The position numbers and the translations under genes were made by a program. Positions 6,632-13,740 of a stretch of 22,135 nucleotides of DNA are shown here, in pieces. The first letter of the stretch is position 1. Each line of letters starts with the position of its first letter. The stretch is from Parasutterella muris. GTDB lineage: Bacteria; Pseudomonadota; Gammaproteobacteria; Burkholderiales; Burkholderiaceae_F. Location of the stretch: contig NZ_CALPCV010000036.1 of the NCBI RefSeq assembly GCF_943193095.1, forward strand, positions 1 through 22,135. Reading direction: 5' to 3'. Below the pieces are notes generated by a model. It did no database searches. It had not been told where the DNA came from and saw only the letters and a program-made list of their open reading frames with translations.

Positions 6632-8432
6632 TGTTCATTTCCTTTTGTTTTAATCGGTCAATCAGCAGCTCGGCGATGACGCCGCCTTTTGGTCTGCGTT
6701 TAAAGTGCAGACTCGCGCCGTGCATGTCTGCGATTTCTCTGACGATCGAGAGACCGAGCCCCAAGCCTTCGGCTTTTGTTGACTCGGCAGCATGTTCGAG
6801 CCGCTCGAAAGCGTCTTCATTGAGCTCTTCACCGTTGTTCCAAATCGTGAGATTCCATTTACTGCCTTTTTCCGTCAGTTCAATTCCGACTTTAGGTTTC
6901 TTTACGGCTTTGCTCGCGCTCGCCGCATTACGAATGAGATTCAGAATCAGCAGCTCCAAAGACAGCGGGTCGGCCAGCACATGCGCGGAGAGGCCGTTCG
7001 TAATGAACGGGACCAGGGTCTGCGCGTCTTCCTGCTGATGGAAGGTACGGATGGCTTTTTCCACGATCAGATTGAGCTGACAGGGCATCTGCGGCGCCTG
7101 TTCCTTGCGCGCGAATTTGCGCACTGAATCGACGATCATTGAGATGCGTTTTGTTTCTGCACTGATGTTGTCGATGATCTGCTTGGACAGATCGTCGCTT
7201 TCGAGACTGCCCTTCAGTCTGACATTGAGCACCGCGGCGTAATTAAGGAGCGCGCCTAAGGGCTGCTTTAATTCGTGCGCAATGATGTTGGACATCTGAG
7301 AAATCACGCCGGATCGTTCGATATGCGAGAGGCGCTTTCGTCCGGCGATTGCTTCTTTCTCCGCTTTTTCCTTCGCTTTAATCGCGCTGCTCAGTTCCAG
7401 CGTCCGCTGATCAACCAAGCGGTGAACGCGCAATTCATTTGCGATTAAAAACAGGAGAATCAGTGTGAGGATCAGCAGTTCGGTTTTATAGCGAAGGAGC
7501 AGCGCGCCCGGTGATGTGTCGCGCAGATTTTTGTACATACCAAAACGCAGCCGCCTCATTAAGTCGATTGCGCCGATATAGTCACCGGTAGCCGACCACT
7601 CGCTTTCCTCGGTCGGCGGCATGGCAAAGAGCGCACGAATAAAGTCTTTGACGACAGCGTCCGGGGTTCCCTTGAGTGAACTTATCACGAAGCCCGGATA
7701 AAGATCTTTCGTTGATCGCTTGCAGTAGAGGGATGCGGCGTCATCCGCTTTATAAAGCGCGACCGGTTTTACGGCGCCGGGGGAGAGCAGACCGTCTCCC
7801 TCAAGCATTTCGAGGTAACAGGTCGGGAGGATGCCGACGTCGCTCGCGCCCGAAATCACCTCTTCAATAATTTTGAGAGGATGGTCGCGAACGAAACTTG
7901 CGGCTTTAAAAAAGTTATCCGAAGAAAATCCGTGCCGCTCGATTTCGCCAAGCGCGGACCACCAGCCGATCAAAGAGGTGGGATTTTGGGCTGTTACAGT
8001 TTTATCCCGCATGTCTTCAAGGGTTCGGATATCTGAGCGGTCGCCTCTCGTGATGAAAAGCGCGCCGTTGTCTCCGCCGGAATTATTCGAGTAGATGCTT
8101 TTCAGCGTGGCGATGTCATGGCTGCCGTACTGAGGAGAGGTACTGAGCATAAGGTAGATCTCAGCGGGCGCCATGAGAAAATCCGGTTTGAACTGCTGCA
8201 GTTCGACCTCAAGATTTGCGGACGATATGGTGATAAGCGAGAGGTTATACCGATCTCCGAGTGTTTTTTTGAGATATTCAAAGGTCGGGAATACGGTTCT
8301 CTCTTTAACTTCTTCCGCGACAGAGCCGATATAACCGATTGTGATATCCGTTTTATCGGGTGCAGAAAGTCCCTCAGCGGAGCATACCGCCGAGAGAAGC
8401 AAAGACACAATAAAACAGGAAAGTCGTTTCAC
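6624..8432 (-). CDS. TtrS-like sensor histidine kinase with PhnD-type periplasmic binding domain
   Basis: The 602-residue kinase starts at GTG. Residues 1-20 form a signal sequence, and about 25-310 a PhnD/TtrS-type substrate-binding domain that includes ILPTCYLEMLE (C205) and SLYCKRSTKDLYPG (C237). One membrane segment (about 316-332) leads into a coiled-coil linker and HisKA with H386 in IAHELKQPLGALLNYA. The HATPase domain has the N box NLIRNAA (498-504) and GLGLGLS (556-562). The G1 box reads WNNGEE (531-536), with Asn where Asp normally contacts adenine. TtrS itself senses tetrathionate; here the ligand is unknown and may relate to the substrate of the flavoprotein two genes downstream. 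The gene heads the operon. Confidence 0.9.
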   Translation of the reverse strand: MKRLSCFIVSLLLSAVCSAEGLSAPDKTDITIGYIGSVAEEVKERTVFPTFEYLKKTLGDRYNLSLITISSANLEVELQQFKPDFLMAPAEIYLMLSTSPQYGSHDIATLKSIYSNNSGGDNGALFITRGDRSDIRTLEDMRDKTVTAQNPTSLIGWWSALGEIERHGFSSDNFFKAASFVRDHPLKIIEEVISGASDVGILPTCYLEMLEGDGLLSPGAVKPVALYKADDAASLYCKRSTKDLYPGFVISSLKGTPDAVVKDFIRALFAMPPTEESEWSATGDYIGAIDLMRRLRFGMYKNLRDTSPGALLLRYKTELLILTLILLFLIANELRVHRLVDQRTLELSSAIKAKEKAEKEAIAGRKRLSHIERSGVISQMSNIIAHELKQPLGALLNYAAVLNVRLKGSLESDDLSKQIIDNISAETKRISMIVDSVRKFARKEQAPQMPCQLNLIVEKAIRTFHQQEDAQTLVPFITNGLSAHVLADPLSLELLILNLIRNAASASKAVKKPKVGIELTEKGSKWNLTIWNNGEELNEDAFERLEHAAESTKAEGLGLGLSIVREIADMHGASLHFKRRPKGGVIAELLIDRLKQKEMNNE

Positions 8433-8463
8433 AAATCAAGGAATTTCGGTTTGATTTGTTATT

Positions 8464-8477
8464 TTCGCAAAAGCGAA
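8464..8477. promoter_or_regulatory. Perfect inverted repeat upstream of the first TtrS-like kinase gene
   Basis: TTCGC (8464-8468), AAAA, GCGAA (8473-8477) lies 32 bp upstream of the GTG start at 8432, in the only promoter-sized gap ahead of the kinase-regulator-flavoprotein unit. It could be a regulator-binding site or a small hairpin in the leader. No convincing -35/-10 pair was identified near it. Confidence 0.3.
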
Positions 8478-8557
8478 GAATTTTGACCTGCTGGTTTTCC
8501 TTGATATTTTTATGAGATATTTCAGAAGAGGTGGGGGTTTTAGGACGAACTGCTAAT

Positions 8558-8578
8558 AAAAAACCGCCCAAAGGCGGT
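8558..8578 (-). terminator. Rho-independent terminator of the nitroreductase gene
   Basis: On the minus strand, ACCGCC (8578-8573), loop TTTG, GGCGGT (8568-8563) is followed at once by a run of T (8562-8558). It lies about 20 bp beyond the stop of the nitroreductase gene at 8599 and separates it from the kinase operon on the same strand. Confidence 0.88.
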
Positions 8579-8598
8579 CTTGTCGTGCAATACGTTAA

Positions 8599-9255
8599 TT
8601 AACCTCTGTATTTGTCAAGGTCATAGAAAATATCTTCCTGCGGCAGACGGGATTTCGGACGAGTGCGGTTGTGATCGTCTTCAGCGTCATAGCCGAGTGT
8701 GACAAGCAGAACAGAGCGGGCGCCGTACATGTCAAGGTTCAGCACTTTGTCCATCGCCGCTTCATCAAAACCTTCGATCGGCGTTGAATCAATGCCCATA
8801 GAGGAAGCACCGTAAAGAAGGGCTGTCATTGCGATGTATGCCTGTTTCTTTTCCCAGTTGAGGGTTTCGCCGACCTGCTCACGCAGGTTAATGAAATACT
8901 GACGGCCGTCATAGATTTCCTTTGCCGCTTCTTCGTTGGCGACTCTGCCGTCCTTTGTTTCCTGCTCCAGTAGGCGGTGCTGATATTTGTCAGACAGGCC
9001 GTTGCGAACAGCGATCAGGACAAAGTGTGAGCACGTATCTAGGCGAGGCCAGTTGAAATCAGCAACTGCGGGACGAATACGTTTTTTTGCTTCTTCCGAT
9101 GAACCGGTCAGGAAAATCCACGGCTGGCTGTTGACGGAAGAGGGCGCAAGCTGAAGAATTTTTTTAAGCTTGTCGAAATCCTCGGCTGAGATTGACTTGG
9201 ACGGGTCAAACTTTTTAGCGGTAAATCGCTTTTCAGATAATTCAAGGAAATCCAT
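8599..9255 (-). CDS. nfsB: NfsB-type FMN-dependent NAD(P)H nitroreductase
   Basis: The 218-residue protein from the ATG at 9255 matches the NfsB (oxygen-insensitive nitroreductase/dihydropteridine reductase) family and its usual length of about 217. Visible family blocks are KRFTAKKFD near the N-terminus, LAPSSVNSQPWIF (FMN-binding), TPIEGFD and RPKSRLPQ at the C-terminus. It is predicted to be a cytosolic flavoprotein reducing nitroaromatics, quinones or similar acceptors with NAD(P)H. GGAG is correctly placed upstream of the ATG; the longer TTG start at 9270 would lie upstream of that site and was rejected. It is a single-gene unit closed by its own terminator and diverges from the SDR gene across about 215 bp. 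Confidence 0.9.
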   Translation of the reverse strand: MDFLELSEKRFTAKKFDPSKSISAEDFDKLKKILQLAPSSVNSQPWIFLTGSSEEAKKRIRPAVADFNWPRLDTCSHFVLIAVRNGLSDKYQHRLLEQETKDGRVANEEAAKEIYDGRQYFINLREQVGETLNWEKKQAYIAMTALLYGASSMGIDSTPIEGFDEAAMDKVLNLDMYGARSVLLVTLGYDAEDDHNRTRPKSRLPQEDIFYDLDKYRG

Positions 9256-9471
9256 TATTCGTTTCTCCAACGTTTAAAAGCAGATGACTGAGTATAGACG
9301 TCTTTTGCGCTTTGAGCGTATAGAAAAAGTGCAGTCTGTCGGCTATCCGCTGAGATTTATCGGTCGATGTTATTCAGGAGAAGCACTTTGGCATTGGTCA
9401 AACAAGCCTGCATTCGTTAGACTTTTCATATGCGAAACAAATGAAAGCTTTTTTCGGCAAAAAAGTCAGCA

Positions 9472-10455
9472 ATGAAAAGAATACTGGTAACAGGAGCAGA
9501 CGGCTACATCGGCAATGCGATGGTGCTTGCGCTGCTGAACTATACAAAGCAGTTCGTCGTGCGTGCGGCGGCGCAGAAAGAGTTCGTGCTGAACTCAAAA
9601 TCCTTTGAAACGGTGCGTCTGGCAAGTTTGGAAGATACTCCGGACTGCCAGAAAGAGTTCGCAGACTGTGACGCCCTCATTCATTGCGAGACTTATGAAA
9701 CGCTTCGCCAAGGCGGTGACTGGCTCGAAGAAAGCGCTCTGCACAGAATTCATGTGCTCGGTTCCGTCCATTTAGCCAGAGAAGCCTATCGTGCAGGTAT
9801 CCGCCGCTTTATTTTTATCAGCACGGTTGAAGTGAACGGCGCATCCACACCGGAGGGAAAGAAATTCTTTGCCGATTCGCTGCCGCGCCCGAGAACTTTG
9901 TTCGGCCGTTATATGCATCAGACGGAGAAAGCGATTCAGCAGGTCGGAGAGGAGTCCGGTCTTGAAGTCACGATCATTCGCATACCGATGGTTTACGGGC
10001 CGGGCTGCTCCAATCTTTTTAGTTTTGCCCGCAAGCTGGTTGAATACTGCGTGCCGCTGCCTCTGCTGTGGTGTTCCAAGAACAAGCGCTCGCTTTTATC
10101 GATTGATAATCTGACGGACTTCGTGATTAAGTCGCTGGTTCATCCCGCGGCAGCCGGTGAGACCTTTCTGGTTAGTGACGGGCATGATTTGTCGGCGGAA
10201 GAGTTTTTCTGTCTGCTCGCCAAATCGCATCGCCGTCCGCCGCTTCTTTGGCCGTTCCCTCCGCTTTTTCTTCGTCTCTTCAACAGTTACATCGGTCGCC
10301 AGGCCTGGGAGGATTTCCTTTTTAAGAACCTGGTCGTCGATATTAAAAAGAACATGATTCTTCTCGGCTGGGAGCCTCCGCTGAGTGTGGAGCAGTGCTT
10401 CCGCAGGTCCTGGGATGAGCGTTCCGTGGCAGGAACCTCGCATCGCTCGAATTAG
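9472..10455 (+). CDS. Extended SDR (NAD-dependent epimerase/dehydratase-like) protein with a degenerate active site
   Basis: The 327-residue protein has the N-terminal Rossmann motif TGADGYIG (7-14) of nucleotide-sugar epimerases and dehydratases, the ISTVEV strand (116-121) with the expected Ser, and RIPMVYGPG in the middle, all in standard order. The catalytic YxxxK normally reads P...YGxSK. Here the same place reads PRTLFGRYM (140-148), so Tyr is Phe144 and Lys is Met148. The protein may bind a nucleotide or sugar without classical catalysis, or use other residues. The C-terminal part has aromatic/proline-rich hydrophobic stretches (PPLLWPFPPLFLRLF). The SD is weak. It stands alone between nfsB and a ZIP transporter, with no glycan genes nearby, so the substrate cannot be guessed. 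Confidence 0.8.
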   Translation: MKRILVTGADGYIGNAMVLALLNYTKQFVVRAAAQKEFVLNSKSFETVRLASLEDTPDCQKEFADCDALIHCETYETLRQGGDWLEESALHRIHVLGSVHLAREAYRAGIRRFIFISTVEVNGASTPEGKKFFADSLPRPRTLFGRYMHQTEKAIQQVGEESGLEVTIIRIPMVYGPGCSNLFSFARKLVEYCVPLPLLWCSKNKRSLLSIDNLTDFVIKSLVHPAAAGETFLVSDGHDLSAEEFFCLLAKSHRRPPLLWPFPPLFLRLFNSYIGRQAWEDFLFKNLVVDIKKNMILLGWEPPLSVEQCFRRSWDERSVAGTSHRSN

Positions 10456-10526
10456 AGCATTAGGCGCGAGAAGTCTTTCTTCGGCGTGTACTATAGCCTC
10501 GACAATCCTTAATTAGACTAGAAGAA

Positions 10527-11306
10527 ATGGGCGTACTGATTCAAATTATGCTGGCGACACTGCTCTCGTCAGTGCTTTCGATTATTTTGGCCGGGCTGAT
10601 CAGCTTTAAGTTTCTGGACCAGTACATGAGCAAGATGCTGTGTATTTCAACCGGACTTCTGATCACGGTGGCGTTCACGCATCTTCTTCCGGAAGCGTTT
10701 GAAATTCATGAGAATGCGGTTTCTATCGGTTGGACGCTTCTCGTGAGTGTCTTATTCCTTTTTGGTATTGAGTATTACTTCAACAGCCACCACAGCCACA
10801 CTGATCACGAGGGCACGGTGGTCAGCGAAATGATTGAGAACAGTCGTAAAGGCGCAAAGGGCGGCAATGCAATTCTGATCGGAGATGCATTCCACAATCT
10901 GACGGACGGCATTTTGATTGCGAGCGCCTTCATGGTGAGCAACAGCCTCGGCTGGATTACGGCATTTGCGATTATGGCGCATGAAATCCCGCAGGAGGTT
11001 GGAGATTTTATGGTTCTGCTGCATTCCGGATTTGAGCGCGCCAACGCTCTGATGTGGAACATCATTTCAGGTCTGACGTCTATGGTTGGCGGCTTGTTCG
11101 GCTACTTCCTGCTCGATAAAGTGGAGTGGATGGTGCCGTATGCGTTTGCGATCGCGGCCGCGAGCTTTATTTATATTGCGATGTCGGATCTTCTGCCGGA
11201 AATCGCCAGAAAAGAAAAGGCAGAAAGTTTTCTGATCCAGATGCTGTTTATTTTGATTGGTGTCGCAATCGCGGTAGCTGCAACCGGTTCAATGCACGCT
11301 CATTAA
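10527..11306 (+). CDS. ZIP-family divalent metal transporter
   Basis: The 259-residue membrane protein has about eight hydrophobic segments. Diagnostic ZIP metal-site motifs are HNLTDG (123-128, helix 4) and HEIPQE (152-157, helix 5), each supplying His/Asp/Glu ligands. A histidine-rich loop, HHSHTDH (88-94), lies between helices 3 and 4, and the protein ends in HAH. The family imports zinc or other divalent cations into the cytoplasm; the exact metal cannot be read from the sequence. It is closest in style to bacterial GufA/ZupT-like members. The gene stands alone, ends in a shared bidirectional hairpin with the convergent sulfurtransferase gene, and shows no obvious metal-regulator site upstream. 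Confidence 0.93.
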   Translation: MGVLIQIMLATLLSSVLSIILAGLISFKFLDQYMSKMLCISTGLLITVAFTHLLPEAFEIHENAVSIGWTLLVSVLFLFGIEYYFNSHHSHTDHEGTVVSEMIENSRKGAKGGNAILIGDAFHNLTDGILIASAFMVSNSLGWITAFAIMAHEIPQEVGDFMVLLHSGFERANALMWNIISGLTSMVGGLFGYFLLDKVEWMVPYAFAIAAASFIYIAMSDLLPEIARKEKAESFLIQMLFILIGVAIAVAATGSMHAH

Positions 11307-11332
11307 TATCGTTCAGCGGGGAAAGAATCATA

Positions 11333-11369
11333 AAAGCGCAGGAGGGTTTTAGTAATTCTCCTGCGCTTT
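11333..11369. terminator. Bidirectional terminator between the ZIP and sulfurtransferase genes
   Basis: AAAGCGCAGGAG (11333-11344) and CTCCTGCGCTTT (11358-11369) form a perfect 12-bp stem with a 13-base loop between two convergent stop codons. The minus-strand copy ends in TTTT; the plus copy ends in TTT followed by GCG. It is therefore a better terminator for the minus strand. Confidence 0.8.
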
Positions 11370-11397
11370 GCGCATCTGAATCAGCCGTGCGTAAAAA

Positions 11398-12264
11398 TCA
11401 ATCCGTGACGACCGGGTTCTCTTCAAAATCGATCCACTGACTGAAAGATCCGGGGTAGAGACGAGAGCCGAACAGTCCACAGTAGTCCATGGCAAAAAGA
11501 TTGACGCTTGCGTTTACGCCGGAACCACAGGAGTGGATGACCTGCTTTGGAGATTTTCCGTTTAAGAGTGCAAGGAATTCTTTGCGCAGCTCCGGAGCGG
11601 ATTTAAAGAAACCGTTTTCATCAAAACATTCGGATCCGCTTCTGCAGACGGCTCTGGGGATGTGTCCTGCTTTATGGTCGATTGTTTCTCCGATGCCGTG
11701 GAATCGTGTTTCAGGACGTGCGTCAATCAGCATGAATTCATGTGTCTTCAGATTATCCTGAACCTCTTTCATTTGGACAGGAACTTCGAGCGCTTCATGC
11801 TCCGTGACGGACTCTGAGGGCTGAGGTTCCAACGGAGTGCCGGTAAGCGGCAGGTTTTTCAGTTTCCAGCCTTTAAGGCCGCCGTTCAAAACGGCGACAC
11901 GTTCATATCCGAGCCAGCGCAGCTCATACCAGAGACGCGTGGAAAAGCCGAGGCCGCCCTGATCATAGATAACGATCTGCTTAGAGGAATCGACGCCGAA
12001 AGCCTGCATATTCTTTTCAAACGCGGCCCGATCCGGCATCGGGTGCCGCCCAGTTCCTTTGGCGACTTTGCCGGTCACGTATTTGTCAAAGTCAATAAAG
12101 ACGGCACCGGGGATGTGTTCGACTGCGTAATTCTTTTTGCCGATATCCGGTTCGGTAATGCTGCAGGAAGCGTCGAGCACAAGCAAATTGTCGGATTTGG
12201 AAATTTTCTGATTAACCAGAAGCGCATGAAGTTCATGCGGTTCGATGAGTGTGGTGTAAATCAT
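11398..12264 (-). CDS. sseA: Tandem-rhodanese sulfurtransferase, 3-mercaptopyruvate sulfurtransferase-like
   Basis: The 288-residue protein has two rhodanese domains. The N-terminal one (about 5-140) carries the structural blocks HIPGAVFIDFD and YDQGGLGFSTRLWYELRWLG. The C-terminal one (about 160-285) carries active-site C246 in HSCGSGVNAS. The CGSGV loop is that of mercaptopyruvate sulfurtransferases rather than thiosulfate rhodaneses (CRKGV); the usual Thr after Val is Asn here. DARPETRFHG and HIPRAV in the second domain are also standard. It would move sulfane sulfur from mercaptopyruvate to cyanide or thiol acceptors in the cytoplasm. No signal peptide is seen. An AGG-type ribosome site precedes the ATG. 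The gene diverges from xseB. Confidence 0.88.
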   Translation of the reverse strand: MIYTTLIEPHELHALLVNQKISKSDNLLVLDASCSITEPDIGKKNYAVEHIPGAVFIDFDKYVTGKVAKGTGRHPMPDRAAFEKNMQAFGVDSSKQIVIYDQGGLGFSTRLWYELRWLGYERVAVLNGGLKGWKLKNLPLTGTPLEPQPSESVTEHEALEVPVQMKEVQDNLKTHEFMLIDARPETRFHGIGETIDHKAGHIPRAVCRSGSECFDENGFFKSAPELRKEFLALLNGKSPKQVIHSCGSGVNASVNLFAMDYCGLFGSRLYPGSFSQWIDFEENPVVTD

Positions 12265-12392
12265 TGCCTGACCTTTGAATTTAATATTCAGGATTTTATT
12301 ACCGGCAATTTCTCAGTACAACGCAATGCGAATCGTATTCGGAAGGCAAGTCGTCAGTCTCATTTTGATTTTATGAAGCTGCCGCATCTTCT

Positions 12393-12420
12393 GAGACTGT
12401 TAAATTCATGAAACAGTCTC
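12393..12420. repeat. Strong hairpin in the sulfurtransferase-xseB intergenic region
   Basis: GAGACTGTT (12393-12401) and AACAGTCTC (12412-12420) make a perfect 9-bp stem around a 10-base loop, in the 283-bp divergent gap (12265-12547). Neither side is followed by a T run, so it does not look like a terminator. It might be an operator, a leader structure of the xseB operon or part of a small RNA. No other gene is apparent in this gap. Confidence 0.45.
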
Positions 12421-12547
12421 TAAAACTACCGATTCTTTGGTATTTAGGTGCCATATTGTAAGAATAGGACGATAATCGCAGCAATTTGTCATATTATCTA
12501 GCCATATCATCAGTAGAATTTGCATTGATTAAAAAGAACATCGGAAT

Positions 12548-12817
12548 ATGAGCAAGCAAAACAGCGCAAACGCGTCGGATGACGACATTAAAGAAATGAG
12601 CTTTGAAGCCGCACTCAAGGAGCTCGAATCTCTCTCTGAAAAAATGAGTCAGGGCGGACTTTCTTTGCAGGAGTCTGTCGAGGCCTACTCTCGCGGCGCA
12701 AAACTGAAGCAGCATTGTTCGCAGCTTCTGAAGGCAGCTGAAGAAAAAATCCGAGTCATCGACGCTGCGATGAAAGAAGATGACATTGAAGAGCTCGATG
12801 ACGACGGTCTATTCTAG
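12548..12817 (+). CDS. xseB: Exodeoxyribonuclease VII small subunit
   Basis: The 89-residue XseB contains the family block SFEAALKELESLSEKMSQG, followed by LSLQESVEAYSRGAKLKQHC (about 30-57), then a helix and an acidic tail. It binds XseA to form exonuclease VII, which degrades single-stranded DNA. XseA is not in the window. XseB is the first gene of a tight operon and lies only 6 bp upstream of ispA, an arrangement common in proteobacteria. The protein has a roughly 17-residue polar N-terminal extension before the conserved core. The ribosome site upstream of the ATG is weak. Confidence 0.95.
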   Translation: MSKQNSANASDDDIKEMSFEAALKELESLSEKMSQGGLSLQESVEAYSRGAKLKQHCSQLLKAAEEKIRVIDAAMKEDDIEELDDDGLF

Positions 12818-12823
12818 TTAAAT

Positions 12824-13729
12824 ATGATGTCCTCAGCCTTTAATGATTGGGTTAAGACCCGACAGGCGCGTGTAGAAGAGACCGCTTGCAAAAATCTCCC
12901 CAAGGCCGACTTATTTTCCGAGCCGCTTCATGAAGCGATGCGTTATTCGGTGCTCGGAGGCGGAAAAAGAGTTCGTCCGCTGCTGGTGTATGCCGTCGGC
13001 GAAATGCTTGGGGCAAAGTCCTCTGATCTTGATCTGACCGCACTCGCGATTGAATGTGTTCACTCTTACTCATTGATCCATGACGATATGCCGTGCATGG
13101 ACAACGACATGCTTCGTCACGGCAAACCCACGACGCACGCGCGCTTTGGTGAAGCGATGGCGATGCTTGCGGGTGACGCGCTTCAGCCGGAAGCCTTCTG
13201 CATCCTGAGTAAGACCGAACTGCCCGCCGAACGTAAGGTTCTCCTGGTAGAGCACTTGGCGCAGGCCTCATCCACACGAGGAATGTGCGGAGGGCAGGCG
13301 ATCGATCTCTCGATGGTCGGTAAAAAGATGACGCTTGAAGAGCTTCGCCGCATGCATGCGATGAAAACCGGCGCGCTTCTTCTGTGTTCCGTGCTGATGG
13401 GCGCGGCCTGCGGCAAAGAAAGAGCTGACGAAGAGGCGATACTTGCATCGCTGAAGGAATACGGAACCGCGATCGGTCTTGCTTTCCAGATTGTTGACGA
13501 TATCCTTGATGTCACGGCCGATACGGCGCTTTTAGGAAAGACGGCAGGAAAGGATGCGAAGGAAGATAAACCGACTTATGTCAGTCTGCTCGGGCTCGAA
13601 TCCGCAAAAGAAATGGCCAAAGAACAGTACGAGAAAGCCTGTCATGCCTTAGAGCAGCTTCCCGACGATCTTCCCGGAAAAGAAAGACTTCGTGAGATCG
13701 CGTATTTCATTGTGGGAAGGAATTACTAG
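12824..13729 (+). CDS. ispA: Farnesyl diphosphate synthase (short-chain polyprenyl synthase)
   Basis: The 301-residue IspA condenses IPP with DMAPP and geranyl diphosphate to farnesyl diphosphate, the precursor of undecaprenyl carrier lipid and quinone side chains. The first aspartate-rich motif is in HDDMPCMDND (D87, D88 and D93), preceded by GGGKRVRP (45-52). The second is DDILD (225-229) in AFQIVDDILDVTAD. Length matches bacterial IspA. The start has two adjacent ATG codons (12824 and 12827). It lies 6 bp after xseB and 11 bp before dxs, so translation is probably coupled through the operon. Confidence 0.96.
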   Translation: MMSSAFNDWVKTRQARVEETACKNLPKADLFSEPLHEAMRYSVLGGGKRVRPLLVYAVGEMLGAKSSDLDLTALAIECVHSYSLIHDDMPCMDNDMLRHGKPTTHARFGEAMAMLAGDALQPEAFCILSKTELPAERKVLLVEHLAQASSTRGMCGGQAIDLSMVGKKMTLEELRRMHAMKTGALLLCSVLMGAACGKERADEEAILASLKEYGTAIGLAFQIVDDILDVTADTALLGKTAGKDAKEDKPTYVSLLGLESAKEMAKEQYEKACHALEQLPDDLPGKERLREIAYFIVGRNY

Positions 13730-13740
13730 CGGGATTAACG

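Noticed and set aside
9284..9475. 63-codon plus-strand frame between nfsB and the SDR gene
   Set aside because: No ribosome site, no recognisable motif, composition of intergenic DNA, and it runs into the start of the SDR gene.
10465..10486. Possible stem-loop between the SDR and ZIP genes
   Set aside because: The stem is short and bulged and is not followed by a T run, so a terminator call is not justified.
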